This document shows, one piece after another, positions 37,328-46,043 of a DNA stretch of 64,000 bases. A program made the position numbers and the translations under genes. The stretch's first letter is position 1, and each line of letters starts with the position of its first letter. The notes beneath the pieces are model-generated. The model was not told the origin of the DNA. It saw only the letters and a program-made list of their open reading frames with translations, and did not search any database. This DNA is from Lyngbya sp. HA4199-MV5 (GTDB lineage: Bacteria; Cyanobacteriota; Cyanobacteriia; Leptolyngbyales; Leptolyngbyaceae), in the NCBI GenBank assembly GCA_019359375.1, contig JAHHHL010000034.1:1-64000 (forward strand), given 5' to 3'.

Positions 37328-37822
37328 ATGATTAAGCAAGCAAAGAATACGATTTGCCTTTGGTACAATGGCGATGCCGAGGAGGCGGCGCATTTTTACG
37401 CCAAGACCTTCCCCGATTCATCCGTTGGCGCAGTATACCGCGCGCCGGGAGATTTTCCGTCTGGGAAGCAAGGGGATGTGTTGACGGTCGAGTTTACCGT
37501 GATGGGAATTCCCTGCCTCGGGCTGAATGGCGGTTCCACCTTCAAGCACAATGAAGCATTTTCATTTCAGGTCGCAACCATTGACCAGTCCGAAACCGAT
37601 CGTTACTGGAACGAGATCGTCAGTAACGGCGGCGAGGAGAGTGCGTGCGGCTGGTGCAGGGATAAATGGGGACTGTCCTGGCAGATTACGCCGCTAGCTC
37701 TGACAAAAGCGATCGCCGATCCCGATCGCGCTGCCGCCAAGCGCGCATTCGATGCCATGATGCAGATGAAAAAGATCGACATCGCTGCAATTGAGGCAGC
37801 ACACTCCAATGAAGCTATATGA
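37328..37822 (+). CDS. VOC protein, PhnB/3-demethylubiquinone methyltransferase-like
   Basis: A 164-residue protein of the PhnB-like branch of the VOC superfamily, as shown by ICLWYNGDAEEAAHFYAKTFPDS at the start, FTVMGIPCLGLNGG and FKHNEAFSFQV in the middle, and CGWCRDKWGLSWQITP near the end. Despite the database name, methyltransferase activity is not established for this group. The start at 37328 has GGAG upstream. Its last 14 bases overlap the start of the glutathione S-transferase gene, which indicates translational coupling. Confidence 0.9.
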   Translation: MIKQAKNTICLWYNGDAEEAAHFYAKTFPDSSVGAVYRAPGDFPSGKQGDVLTVEFTVMGIPCLGLNGGSTFKHNEAFSFQVATIDQSETDRYWNEIVSNGGEESACGWCRDKWGLSWQITPLALTKAIADPDRAAAKRAFDAMMQMKKIDIAAIEAAHSNEAI

Positions 37823-38432
37823 ATTCGCTCCTACGCGATCGATTCGGGTGCGATGGATGCTCCAGGAACTGGGTGTAACCTTCGAGGCTGTAACCGTCAA
37901 CCTTGCAGCAGGCGAACATCATCGCCCGGAGTTCCTCAAGATCAATCCGGCTGGCAAACTTCCAGTGTTGGTTGATGGTGATTTCGTGATCACCGAGTCG
38001 GTTGCAATGGTGCTCTATCTGGCAGAGAAATATCCTCACGCAGGATTGATTCCCCCAGACTTCAAACAGCGATCGCAAGTCTACCGTTGGCTTTTATTCA
38101 CAGCCACGGAACTGGAGCAACCACTATGGCGCATCGCGCGTCACACGATGATTTATCCAGAACATCTGCGCCTGACCGCCGAGGTTTCCCTTGCCCGCCA
38201 GGATTTCACGGCAATGGTTGCTGTACTGGAGCATCAAATGCAGGGACACCAATTTGTTGTTGGTGACACCGTGACGATCGCCGATTTTGTCTGTGCCTAT
38301 ACCCTCGACTGGGCGAACGAGGTTGGGCTGCTCGATGACTGTCCGCAACTCCTCCAATACATGGAGCAGATGTATGCTCGTCCAAATGCGCCACTCCGCA
38401 TCGCCGCAGCACTCGCCAGCATCAACACCTAA
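37809..38432 (+). CDS. Glutathione S-transferase
   Basis: A 207-residue cytosolic transferase. The N-terminal thioredoxin-like domain (about 1-80) has the KLYEFAPTRSIRVRWMLQELG segment with a serine suited to activating glutathione, NPAGKLPVLVDGD with the cis-proline, and TESVAMVLYLAEKYP. The all-helical C-terminal domain has GDTVTIADFVCAYTL, the N-capping-box region. It starts inside the end of the preceding VOC gene. Together with the VOC and DGPF proteins it suggests a response to reactive or aromatic toxicants, which is an inference from context. Confidence 0.92.
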   Translation: MKLYEFAPTRSIRVRWMLQELGVTFEAVTVNLAAGEHHRPEFLKINPAGKLPVLVDGDFVITESVAMVLYLAEKYPHAGLIPPDFKQRSQVYRWLLFTATELEQPLWRIARHTMIYPEHLRLTAEVSLARQDFTAMVAVLEHQMQGHQFVVGDTVTIADFVCAYTLDWANEVGLLDDCPQLLQYMEQMYARPNAPLRIAAALASINT

Positions 38433-38554
38433 TTTGGGCGTTGCTGATTCTGGAGATGAATTTGAGTTGTAGGAACTGAAATTTCGCTCCAATGCAGGCT
38501 GCTATTTAGCACCACCCTAATTTGCTTTGAAAACAATCAACACCAGGAGATTTC

Positions 38555-38989
38555 ATGATGAAAGTTATGGTTTTAGTCAAAGCGACCTCAGACTCTGAAG
38601 CGGGTACAATGCCCAGCGAACAGCTTTTGACTGACATGGGGAACTACAACGAAGCGTTGGTCAAAGCCGGAATTTTGCTCGCTGCCGATGGGTTACATCC
38701 CAGTTCAAAAGGAGCGCGGGTCAGGTTCTCAGGAACAAATCGCACCGTGACCGACGGACCGTTCACAGAGACCAAAGAACTCGTTGCAGGCTTCTGGATC
38801 TGGCAAGTAAAGTCAATGGAAGAAGCGATCGCGTGGGTCAAACGCTGCCCAAATCCAATGCCAGGAGAATCGGAAATTGAAATTCGTCCGATCTTCACCG
38901 CAGACGACTTTGGAGAAACGCTGACCCCAGCACTCAGAGAACAGGAAGACCGCATCCAAGCAGAGGCTGACAAACTCAAGCATGAATAA
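38555..38989 (+). CDS. DGPF/YCII-related protein (second)
   Basis: A 144-residue YCII-superfamily protein with MMKVMVLVKAT at the start, GLHPSSKGARV, and TVTDGPFTETKELVAGFW carrying the DGPF motif (about residues 66-83). It has a longer C-terminal tail (DDFGETLTPALREQEDR) typical of the larger DGPF subtype. An AGGAG ribosome site stands seven bases before the ATG. It closes the plus-strand ECF42 cluster and converges with the minus-strand block. Confidence 0.92.
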   Translation: MMKVMVLVKATSDSEAGTMPSEQLLTDMGNYNEALVKAGILLAADGLHPSSKGARVRFSGTNRTVTDGPFTETKELVAGFWIWQVKSMEEAIAWVKRCPNPMPGESEIEIRPIFTADDFGETLTPALREQEDRIQAEADKLKHE

Positions 38990-39167
38990 TCAACGCTGAG
39001 TCCTTTGACGTTGTTGTAGGCTCTGTCATGAGTAACGGTAAGCTTCTGGAACGCGATCGCGGCTACATTGCAGAGCCTAATACAGATCTGATCGTGCGAC
39101 CTACCCCTCAAATCGATCCGTGGTGGCACGATCGCGATCGTCTCGTCTCGTGAGCAGAAACAGCCAC

Positions 39168-39449
39168 TTAAGTGCTAAGGCACCTGTATCGAGCCGTGTT
39201 GAGGTAAAGCTTGTTGGCTGGAAGGAACGTGCTGGACAGTACGCCCCTCAGTTGTGCTTTTCTCTCCTCGCATCTCGCGTTCGCCAGGATCTGACAGGCA
39301 CCGACATCGTAAGCGACGGTGCTCGTGCAGGTGACCGTGATATCCTGATTCGCTTTTCGATCGCCGCCGTCAGCCGCTGCTGGACATCCGCCCAGCGCTA
39401 CGCCTGCGATCGCCAAAGACATGAAAAGAAATCGATTTTCATTCAGCAT
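39168..39449 (-). CDS. Small exported cysteine-rich protein, possible lipoprotein
   Basis: A 93-residue protein with a signal peptide (NRFLFMSLAIAGVALGGC, a lipobox-like ALGGC around residue 22) and a mature part with four further cysteines (TVTCTS, GACQIL, ARCEE, YRCLS), probably two disulfides. It is not a family I recognise. The ATG at 39449 has AGGAGAG six bases upstream; an upstream in-frame ATG at 39548 lies inside the next gene and is less likely. It follows the prolyl oligopeptidase on the same strand. Confidence 0.65.
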   Translation of the reverse strand: MLNENRFLFMSLAIAGVALGGCPAAADGGDRKANQDITVTCTSTVAYDVGACQILANARCEERKAQLRGVLSSTFLPANKLYLNTARYRCLST

Positions 39450-39528
39450 GTGGCTCTCCTGTGTTGATTGGGGTATGGAGTGTGGGGTGAAAAGCACTCT
39501 ATTGGGGTGTTCTGTTGCTGTGCTCCGA

Positions 39529-41691
39529 TCATTTGCCATTCCTGACATTCAGCCCTGTCCAGTGAGCCGCAAATGCCCACATATCTGCCGTTTCCTCAAT
39601 AGTCTTGTCGATGGGCTTGCCTGATCCATGTCCCGCTCGCGTCTCAATGCGGACAAGGTGGGGCTTGTCACCAATCTTCGCTGCCTGGAGTGCAGAGATA
39701 TATTTGAAGGTGTGACTCGGCACCACGCGATCGTCCGTGTCGGCAGTGGTGGCAAGGATCGCGGGATAGGTTTTGCCAGACTGGATGTTGTGATAGGGCG
39801 AGTATTTCAAGAGATTACGGAAATCCGCTTCCCGTGCCGGAGAGCCATATTCGTCTAACCATAATTTCCCGCCTGTGAACTGGTCGAAGCGGAGCATGTC
39901 CATCACACCAACCTGGGGCAGCGCGGCGGCGAACAAATCTGGTCGCTGATTGACCACTGCGCCGATCAGGAGTCCGCCATTCGATCCGCCCTGAATCGCC
40001 AGACCGTTTGGGGGCGTGATGCCCTGTGCCTTGAGATACTCACCCGCTGCGATGAAGTCGTCAAAGACGTTCTGCTTGTTCTGACGACGACCCGCTTCGT
40101 GCCATGCCTTACCATATTCGGAGCCACCGCGAATGTTGGCGATCGCGTACACTCCGCCCTGTTCGACCCATCCCAGCGGCGCTGGCAAGAATTCGGGAAG
40201 TATGGGGATGCCATAGCCGCCATAGGCATGGAGTACGGTCGGTGCGGCTGCGGTTACATCCTTGCGCCGGATGATAAACATGGGGATACGGGTGCCGTCC
40301 TTCGATTTATAGAACCGCTGTTCGACCGCGATCCGGTTGAGATCGATCGCCACCTTGGGTTGTGCCCACACCTGCGCCCTATTGCTGGCGACATCGTAGC
40401 GATAGATCACGGCTGGAGCATTATAGCTGGTGAAGATGAAGAAGGTTTCCGGGTCATCCGGGTCGCTCTTAAAGCCGCCAGCGGTGCCGATACCAGGCAA
40501 CTTCACCACACCATCCGCCTTGCCATCCAATGTGTAGCGTCGAATCTCCGTCTTCACGTCAACGAAAGCGGAGATCAGTATCCGTCCGCCGACCAGTGAC
40601 GCAGTGCCTAGAACTGAATCCTGCTCTGGCAGCACAGCCGTAATCACTGGGTCAGCAGCGGCGATATCCATCGTCACCACCTTGCGGCGCGGCGCATCCT
40701 GAGTGGTTCTGAGGAAAAACTTCGTCCCCACATTGCCGACGACGTTCCATTCATCATCGAGCTTATCGACCAGTTTACGGGGTTTCCAGTCGGTGCTCTG
40801 AAGATCTACCACAGTCAGTTTGTTGCCGACTGAAACGGGCGTGGAAACGATCGTGAGATAGCGCCCGTCTGCGGTGATGTCAACGGTATGCACCAGGGTC
40901 GGCTGATCTGGGGTGGCATAGACCAGCCGATCCTGTGTCTGAGGCGTGCCGAGCCGATGGAAATAAACGGTCTGATTTTCCGCAACTGCCTGGAATGCTT
41001 CGCCCTGCTTCGGTTCAGGAAACCGGGCATAGAAAAAGCCAGAGCCGTCCTTGATCCAGGCGATGCTGGTGAGCCTTGCCCATTTGACCTCATCGTTGAG
41101 CACTTTGCCCGTGTTGACATCCAGCACTCGAATTGTGCGCCAATCACTGCCACCATCCTGCACCGCATAAGCTACACGTCTACCGTCGTCGGAAGCTGAC
41201 CATTCAGCCAGCGCAGTCGCTCCGTCCTTTGACCAATTGTTGGGATCGATCAGCACGCGCCCTGCACCATTCACGCTGTCCCGGACATGGAGAATCGGTT
41301 GGTTCTGAAGTCCAGAATTATGGAGGTAAAAGTACCGTCCACCCTGCTTGACCGGAATCGAAAATTGCTCAAAGTTGTACAACTGCTTGAGGCGCTCCTT
41401 GAAGATATCTCGACCTGGCAGCGTATTGAGATGAGCGTTGGTGACTTTGTTCTGTGATTCGACCCAGGCAGCAACTTGCTTATCGTTACGGACATCATTT
41501 TCTAGCCAGCGATAAGGGTCGGAAACCGTCTGCCCAAAAGGCTTTTCGACGACATCGCCCCGCCTGGTTTCAGGATAGGCGATCGTCGGCATCGTCGTTG
41601 CGGCTTCCGAGCAAGCGGAGGCTAAATGGGTAGTGAAGAGTAGCGCGATCGCGAACAGGGCTGCACGGCGCAGCGATATCTTGTTAATCAT
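39529..41691 (-). CDS. Prolyl oligopeptidase family serine peptidase (S9A), exported
   Basis: A 720-residue protease that would cut short peptides after proline outside the cytosol. It has an N-terminal signal peptide (residues about 1-30, ending LASAC, possibly lipid-modified), a family opening YPETRRGDVVE...DPYRWLEND, a beta-propeller to about 440, and an alpha/beta hydrolase domain. In that domain the nucleophile is in GGSNGG, the acid in TADTDDRVVPSHTFK and the histidine in RAGHGSGKP, so the triad is complete. The wording of the sequence is closer to proteobacterial than to cyanobacterial members in my judgement, which suggests transfer. The ATG has GGAG upstream. Confidence 0.92.
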   Translation of the reverse strand: MINKISLRRAALFAIALLFTTHLASACSEAATTMPTIAYPETRRGDVVEKPFGQTVSDPYRWLENDVRNDKQVAAWVESQNKVTNAHLNTLPGRDIFKERLKQLYNFEQFSIPVKQGGRYFYLHNSGLQNQPILHVRDSVNGAGRVLIDPNNWSKDGATALAEWSASDDGRRVAYAVQDGGSDWRTIRVLDVNTGKVLNDEVKWARLTSIAWIKDGSGFFYARFPEPKQGEAFQAVAENQTVYFHRLGTPQTQDRLVYATPDQPTLVHTVDITADGRYLTIVSTPVSVGNKLTVVDLQSTDWKPRKLVDKLDDEWNVVGNVGTKFFLRTTQDAPRRKVVTMDIAAADPVITAVLPEQDSVLGTASLVGGRILISAFVDVKTEIRRYTLDGKADGVVKLPGIGTAGGFKSDPDDPETFFIFTSYNAPAVIYRYDVASNRAQVWAQPKVAIDLNRIAVEQRFYKSKDGTRIPMFIIRRKDVTAAAPTVLHAYGGYGIPILPEFLPAPLGWVEQGGVYAIANIRGGSEYGKAWHEAGRRQNKQNVFDDFIAAGEYLKAQGITPPNGLAIQGGSNGGLLIGAVVNQRPDLFAAALPQVGVMDMLRFDQFTGGKLWLDEYGSPAREADFRNLLKYSPYHNIQSGKTYPAILATTADTDDRVVPSHTFKYISALQAAKIGDKPHLVRIETRAGHGSGKPIDKTIEETADMWAFAAHWTGLNVRNGK

Positions 41692-41740
41692 TTTGTTGTT
41701 CTCCAGTTTTTATTAATCGCCCTCGCGGGGTGGTAAAGCG

Positions 41741-42436
41741 TTACAGCAACCATTGGATCAGCGGAGGAACCAGGTAGCGGAGCGAGAACGCCTCCCAGAT
41801 CGCGCCGACGATGAACAGTGGGAGCGTGGATAGGCTCAGCCAACCGAGCTGTTGCAGCCCACGAACGTAACCCTGACGATGGTTCCGAGCACCGATCGTT
41901 GCGGGGCGAATCCAAGATCGACCGAGGATGTATGCGCCGAACATGAGCAGGGCATAAGCCTGGAATTCGATGAGTGCTGTCAGCGAGTGCGGGATCAGTG
42001 TCACCGCCATAATCTTGGTAGTCGGAGCCATCGCTAAACCTAAAGTGAACGCCTTATACGCAAATATCGCGATGCCAGCGAAGGGAGCGATCAGCGAAGG
42101 GAGCACGATTAACAGCGCACCGGTCGAGACGTTGACTCCCAGGATGGTCAGCGAGAACAGCCAAGGGGTATTGAGTAGCGATCGAACAAGGTCTAACGTT
42201 CCGTTGTCTTCCAGGATGACCACCTGACCTGCACCTAGGTTGGGGAAAACCATCGCCGCTACTAACCCAGCGATGACTGAGCCATACACAATGGCGTTGA
42301 TAGTGAGATAGGCGCGAAAATTGGCGCGAATGATCTGGAAAGGTTTGCGAAGAAATCGCCGAAGCGGGTGTTTGGTCCTGGGAGTAAGTGGTCGTTGTGG
42401 AGAGTGGTCGTTGGTGGCGATCGTTTTGCGTGACAT
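41741..42436 (-). CDS. SpoIIM-like (stage II sporulation protein M family) membrane protein
   Basis: A 231-residue integral membrane protein with about five hydrophobic segments (near residues 45-70, 95-130, 140-160, 165-185 and 200-220). The conserved NAIVYGSVIAGLV near the start and the PHSLTALIEFQAYALLMFGAYILGRS block (about 151-176) match the SpoIIM/DUF95 family. In sporulating bacteria SpoIIM joins a peptidoglycan-remodelling complex; in cyanobacteria, which do not make endospores, the family's role is unknown. It lies 49 bases upstream of the prolyl oligopeptidase gene on the same strand, so the two probably form an operon. Confidence 0.85.
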   Translation of the reverse strand: MSRKTIATNDHSPQRPLTPRTKHPLRRFLRKPFQIIRANFRAYLTINAIVYGSVIAGLVAAMVFPNLGAGQVVILEDNGTLDLVRSLLNTPWLFSLTILGVNVSTGALLIVLPSLIAPFAGIAIFAYKAFTLGLAMAPTTKIMAVTLIPHSLTALIEFQAYALLMFGAYILGRSWIRPATIGARNHRQGYVRGLQQLGWLSLSTLPLFIVGAIWEAFSLRYLVPPLIQWLL

Positions 42437-42535
42437 GTTTTAGCTCCGATATTTGGTGATGAATGCAGTGATGCTTCTCCACGGGAGAGGCTTCGCCAAC
42501 AAGAGTGAGAACCGCCGCATCTGTGGTAGTGAGTA

Positions 42536-42612
42536 GGGTGGGCTATGCCCACCCTTTTGTAAAACCCTTTACGGTAAAGCTTTGTGGGCAGTGCTCACCC
42601 AACAATTTGTGG
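42536..42612. repeat. GGGTGGGC hairpin repeat
   Basis: GGGTGGGC-TAT-GCCCACCC followed by TTTT on the plus strand, then AAAACCCTTTACGGTAAAGC and a second weaker GTGGGC..GCTCACCC pair. It is a dispersed repeat between two minus-strand genes. The T tract is on the strand opposite to the genes, so it is not a normal terminator for them. Confidence 0.6.
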
Positions 42613-42655
42613 CTCAATGAGTCCGCTGCAAGATCAAGTTTGAGTCTCAAAGACT

Positions 42656-43150
42656 CTAATTCAGAACACTTGACCATCCCAGCGTGAATAACATGATCAA
42701 ATTGCTGCTCCAAAACAGCCCTAATATCCACAAGAGGGCGCTTACCCACTTGCGACTCGATGAATGAAGGGTATGGATTAATTGTTTCCCTCGCCAAAGT
42801 TGCCAGAGTCGAAATGCAGTGTAAATCGTTCCAATCACAACAACCAGACTCGGAAACACCACACTACTAAAGACTTGCTCCGTGATGATTTGAATGATCA
42901 ACACAGTCAGATAAAACCCTAGAATCTTGCGCGGCTGAGGGTGTTTGAACCAACGTAACCACGCAACACTGGGAAGAATCAGACCGATCGCGATCGCCAA
43001 TCCAAGCCAGGACTGAATAAAAGCACGTTCCGCATCACTGAACTGAATGGTTTTCTGAATGGGAACGGCTCCAGTTGCGATTAGCCAGCCCACAACTAGC
43101 GTGAACAGTGTGGCAGATATGACAAAGGAGAGCGTCGTTTTCCAAGTCAT
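42656..43150 (-). CDS. Membrane protein of unknown function
   Basis: A 164-residue protein with four hydrophobic segments: SFVISATLFTLVVGWLIATG (near the N terminus), LGLAIAIGLILPSVAWL, ILGFYLTVLIIQIITEQVF...VVFPSLVVVIG and a final WILGLFWSSNLIMLF. I do not recognise the family. The ATG at 43150 with AAGGAA upstream was preferred over a frame reaching 43186. It follows the 95-residue gene by 10 bases, so both are likely expressed together. Confidence 0.65.
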   Translation of the reverse strand: MTWKTTLSFVISATLFTLVVGWLIATGAVPIQKTIQFSDAERAFIQSWLGLAIAIGLILPSVAWLRWFKHPQPRKILGFYLTVLIIQIITEQVFSSVVFPSLVVVIGTIYTAFRLWQLWRGKQLIHTLHSSSRKWVSALLWILGLFWSSNLIMLFTLGWSSVLN

Positions 43151-43160
43151 GCTCAGTTCC

Positions 43161-43448
43161 TTATTCTCTGTACCAGACCCGCACACATTGAAAGCAGTTG
43201 ACTGTCAAACCTTGGCTGACCATCACTGGGTAGAAAGCATTACTGGTCGTCACTCCATAGACATCATCACTGGTGCCTTCGATGCGATCGGGTAAAACAA
43301 CGGTTTCAACATTGATCACCTGTATCGTTGTACGTTCAAGCCACTGATTGACCGCACTCACAACCTCAGCGAAGAGTTCATACTCGGAAGCTCCGCCGAA
43401 GGGTCCTCGTTCAGTAATCCGAGGCGCAAAATCTTTGTACTGAATCAT
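43161..43448 (-). CDS. Small protein of unknown function
   Basis: A 95-residue soluble protein with an alternating sheet-like pattern (TTIQVINVETVVLP, VYGVTTSN) and a final CFQCVRVWY. I do not recognise the family. The start at 43448 has AAGGTGGG upstream; the frame is open to 43499. It lies between the SDR gene and the membrane protein gene on the same strand. Confidence 0.6.
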   Translation of the reverse strand: MIQYKDFAPRITERGPFGGASEYELFAEVVSAVNQWLERTTIQVINVETVVLPDRIEGTSDDVYGVTTSNAFYPVMVSQGLTVNCFQCVRVWYRE

Positions 43449-43543
43449 GTTATTTCCCACCTTAAACTTGTAGAGTTGACCATCACTGCAAGAAACCATC
43501 GGGATTTGATTTATTGATGGATCGATTCACTGCGATTCCACCA

Positions 43544-44299
43544 TCAACTCGCTGTATAGCCGCCATCGATCGCTAAGGGTTGTCCCGTAATGTAGCTGGC
43601 GGCATCAGAGCAGAGAAACACAACCGCTTGAGCAATTTCCGTTGCCTGACCGATCCGACCCATTGAAACCATCGACCCAAGATCATCGAACGTGATGCCC
43701 ATCTGGTCAGCGCTACGAGCCATGAGATCAGTTGCGATCGGACCCGGATTGACCGCATTGATCCGAATGCCCTGTTTGGCATAATCGAGGGCAGCCGATC
43801 GCGTTAGTCCCATCACTGCATGTTTGCTGGCAACGTAAGGAGAGATCCCCGGAAGCGCAACAAGACCATTCGTTGACGAGTTGTTCACTATCGCGCCTGC
43901 GCCCTGGGTTAGCATCTGCTGAATTTCGTATTTCATACAGAGGAATAGCCCTCGCGCATTGACCGACATAATCTTGTCAAAATTCTCGATCGATTGTTCA
44001 TGCAACGGTGCGACAACAAGATCGATGCCAGCATTGTTAAAGGCACAATCGAGTTTGCCGTAGGTGGCGATTACTTTTTGCACTAAGGCTTGCACGTCCG
44101 CTTCACTCGATACATCGGCTTTCACGAACAAGCATTCCGCCCCAGTTTCGCGAATCAAATAAGCCGTTTCTTCACCTTCTACACTGCGTATGTCCGAGAA
44201 AACAACTTTTGCACCCGCAGCACCGAACGCGATCGCCGTTGCACGACCAATTCCCGATGCGCCTCCAGTGACTAACGCCACTTTATCCTGAAGTATCAT
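43544..44299 (-). CDS. Short-chain dehydrogenase/reductase (classical SDR)
   Basis: A 251-residue NAD(P)-dependent oxidoreductase. The Rossmann motif TGGASGIGRA (about residues 11-20), an aspartate after the second strand (FSDI, favouring NAD), NNAG (about 88), the catalytic S in NNSSTNG and YVASK (Y-x-x-x-K) are all present. The C-terminal GQPLAIDGGYTA is standard. The substrate is unknown; the glucose/3-oxoacyl reductase-like group is nearest. A strong AGGAG ribosome site stands seven bases before the ATG. Confidence 0.93.
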   Translation of the reverse strand: MILQDKVALVTGGASGIGRATAIAFGAAGAKVVFSDIRSVEGEETAYLIRETGAECLFVKADVSSEADVQALVQKVIATYGKLDCAFNNAGIDLVVAPLHEQSIENFDKIMSVNARGLFLCMKYEIQQMLTQGAGAIVNNSSTNGLVALPGISPYVASKHAVMGLTRSAALDYAKQGIRINAVNPGPIATDLMARSADQMGITFDDLGSMVSMGRIGQATEIAQAVVFLCSDAASYITGQPLAIDGGYTAS

Positions 44300-44369
44300 T
44301 GTGCTTCTCCTAAAATCAAGTCTGGTTGTTCTCTCTTGAAATGATCATGAAATCGCTTTAGAAAAAAGC

Positions 44370-45161
44370 TTAGACAAATCTTGCCAGCAAAAGGCTAAGA
44401 GCAAAGGACAAGGCATGAAAGCTGACATGGGATAACATCGCAGCCTCAAGCGAGTATTGCCAAAAGAGCCAACCAAACGCAATGCCAGCAATCCCATTGA
44501 GTAATAACGCCCGAATAATCACAAGTGGAGTGAGTGGAACGATCGCGGCAGTTGTGGGCAGGTGTAGAAGTCCAAATACCAGTGCCGCTAGCACAATCGC
44601 ACCTTGGTATATTCCTTGGCTTGGTAAGGTAATACCTTGTTTTAAGACTTTCCACGCGATCCAAATAAGCAGCGACATTAAGCCCCAGCGCATCAGAATT
44701 TCCTCAGTGATGCCGCCATAAAGCATTGCTGTAAGCGAACTCAGCCAATTCGGTTCTGTGTGATTGGATGCCTGTAGCGCTTCAGGTAGAGCAGGTTTCA
44801 TGAACCGATCGAGCAACAGGACAATGATTGTCGTCGCTGCACCCACACCCAAACTCCATTTCATCTCAATGACAGAATATGGCATCTTAGGGGTATGAAA
44901 TACCCAGGAGTCAATCAAATGTGAGTGTAATCCAACGCGATAGGCACAGCCAATTCCCACCAGAATGCTAATTGCTAGTAGAACTGTAGGCTGTAGTGCT
45001 TGCAGCAGCATTAAAACCCACAGTGGCGGAACGTTTGTCAGTTCTTCTGGAGACAGTTGTGCCAACCGTTGCTCAACGAATGGAACCGACGTAATCGCAA
45101 GCATCACAATTCCCGCAATGCCCAACACAAAGAGAATCCCAAATTGTTTCAAAACTGCCAT
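44370..45161 (-). CDS. CPBP family intramembrane glutamic endopeptidase (first)
   Basis: A 263-residue integral membrane protease of the CPBP/Abi (CaaX prenyl protease 2) family with about seven hydrophobic segments. Motif 1 is EEILMRWGLMSLL (EExxxR form), motif 2 is FGLLHLPTT and the last helix has HVSFHALSFALS, so the active-site residues are kept. Starts at 45224 (TTG) or 45182 (ATG) are possible; 45161 begins just before the first helix. Roles known for the family include bacteriocin self-immunity and prenyl-protein processing; which applies here is unknown. Confidence 0.85.
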   Translation of the reverse strand: MAVLKQFGILFVLGIAGIVMLAITSVPFVEQRLAQLSPEELTNVPPLWVLMLLQALQPTVLLAISILVGIGCAYRVGLHSHLIDSWVFHTPKMPYSVIEMKWSLGVGAATTIIVLLLDRFMKPALPEALQASNHTEPNWLSSLTAMLYGGITEEILMRWGLMSLLIWIAWKVLKQGITLPSQGIYQGAIVLAALVFGLLHLPTTAAIVPLTPLVIIRALLLNGIAGIAFGWLFWQYSLEAAMLSHVSFHALSFALSLLLARFV

Positions 45162-45266
45162 TGCTTTAATCTCTAGAGACATCAGAAGACTGGGTAGACA
45201 CAGTGCCAAAATAAAGAACGGCAATAGTTCGCTTCAGTATCATCTGATTGAGCACCCCTAACAATT

Positions 45267-45944
45267 TCATCCGCCATTGGTTGCACCCAGAGTTGCGACT
45301 GCTTGAACGGCGAAAATTGCCTTTGAAACGGCTTGACCAACCAACTCCTCTCTTGCGATCGCCTTAATTCGCGATCGCGCTTCAAGACGTTCTTCAGGTC
45401 TAAACACTGCATCAGTCAGGTGAGAGGCTTGCATCAAACTAATCAATGCTGCCATCCGAGAATCCAGTCCAATGCCTTCTAACACGGCGGCACGAACTTG
45501 CTGGACAATCTCGCGTTGAATCGATTCATCGATTAGAAAATATCGCTGCGTTGGGAATAGCCCAAGAATGCGTTGCTCTTGTCGTTCTAAAACCCCTAAA
45601 TCAGCTAAGTTCTGCAACACAATCGTTTGCATTCCTCTGTATCTTCGTCTCCAACGAGTCACCCAGAACCTTGCAGTTCGAGGACGAGACGATGCTAGAA
45701 CCTCGTTGAGGCGTTGATCTAAGAATTCATTGCCTGTGTTGCCTGTGGTGGCTTGCCCGTGCGAAGCACGTATCGCACCGATCACACGATTGTCGTTGTC
45801 GATCTCAAGTTTGGCTTCCAGTACTAAGTCTAGTAATAAAGAACCGACCAAGCCACAGTCGAGTGCAGAGTAGAAAGAGAAGCGAGTTTTCCCAGTTTGG
45901 GGATTGAGTGCAAGAAGGATTAAATCCTGTGAAAGATATTGCAT
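45267..45944 (-). CDS. GPP34 (GOLPH3-like) family protein
   Basis: A 225-residue mostly helical protein of the GPP34 family, related to eukaryotic Golgi phosphoprotein 3. The signature LSQDLILLALNPQTGKTRFSF...CGLVGSLLLDL (about residues 4-40) and LGVLERQEQRILGLFPTQRY are present. GOLPH3 binds phosphatidylinositol-4-phosphate at membranes; bacterial members are unstudied and lack that lipid as a usual partner. The ATG at 45944 has AGGA upstream; the frame continues upstream only because it reads through the tail of a decayed CPBP gene. Confidence 0.87.
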   Translation of the reverse strand: MQYLSQDLILLALNPQTGKTRFSFYSALDCGLVGSLLLDLVLEAKLEIDNDNRVIGAIRASHGQATTGNTGNEFLDQRLNEVLASSRPRTARFWVTRWRRRYRGMQTIVLQNLADLGVLERQEQRILGLFPTQRYFLIDESIQREIVQQVRAAVLEGIGLDSRMAALISLMQASHLTDAVFRPEERLEARSRIKAIAREELVGQAVSKAIFAVQAVATLGATNGG

Positions 45945-45974
45945 GATGAATTCCTGATTGAGGTGTGTGCGGTT

Positions 45975-46043
45975 CCTCATGCCAGCAGCTACCATCACCG
46001 AGGTAATGGACAGGTTGAAAACGACGTGAATGACGACGGCAGG
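45975..46043 (-). pseudogene. Remnant of a CPBP protease C terminus
   Basis: Read on the minus strand, this stretch encodes PAVVIHVVFNLSITSVMV, which matches the last helix of the intact CPBP protein at 46944-47690 (PGLIVHVVFNLPSFLLMV), including the conserved histidine and asparagine. DNA identity to 46970-47020 is also clear. There is no upstream CPBP domain: the sequence before it is the end of the frameshifted NTF2 gene. It is therefore a fragment left by a deletion or recombination. Confidence 0.75.

Noticed and set aside
42543-42797. 84-codon minus-strand frame overlapping the membrane protein gene
   Set aside because: It overlaps a better-supported membrane protein start to end in another frame and runs through a dispersed repeat.
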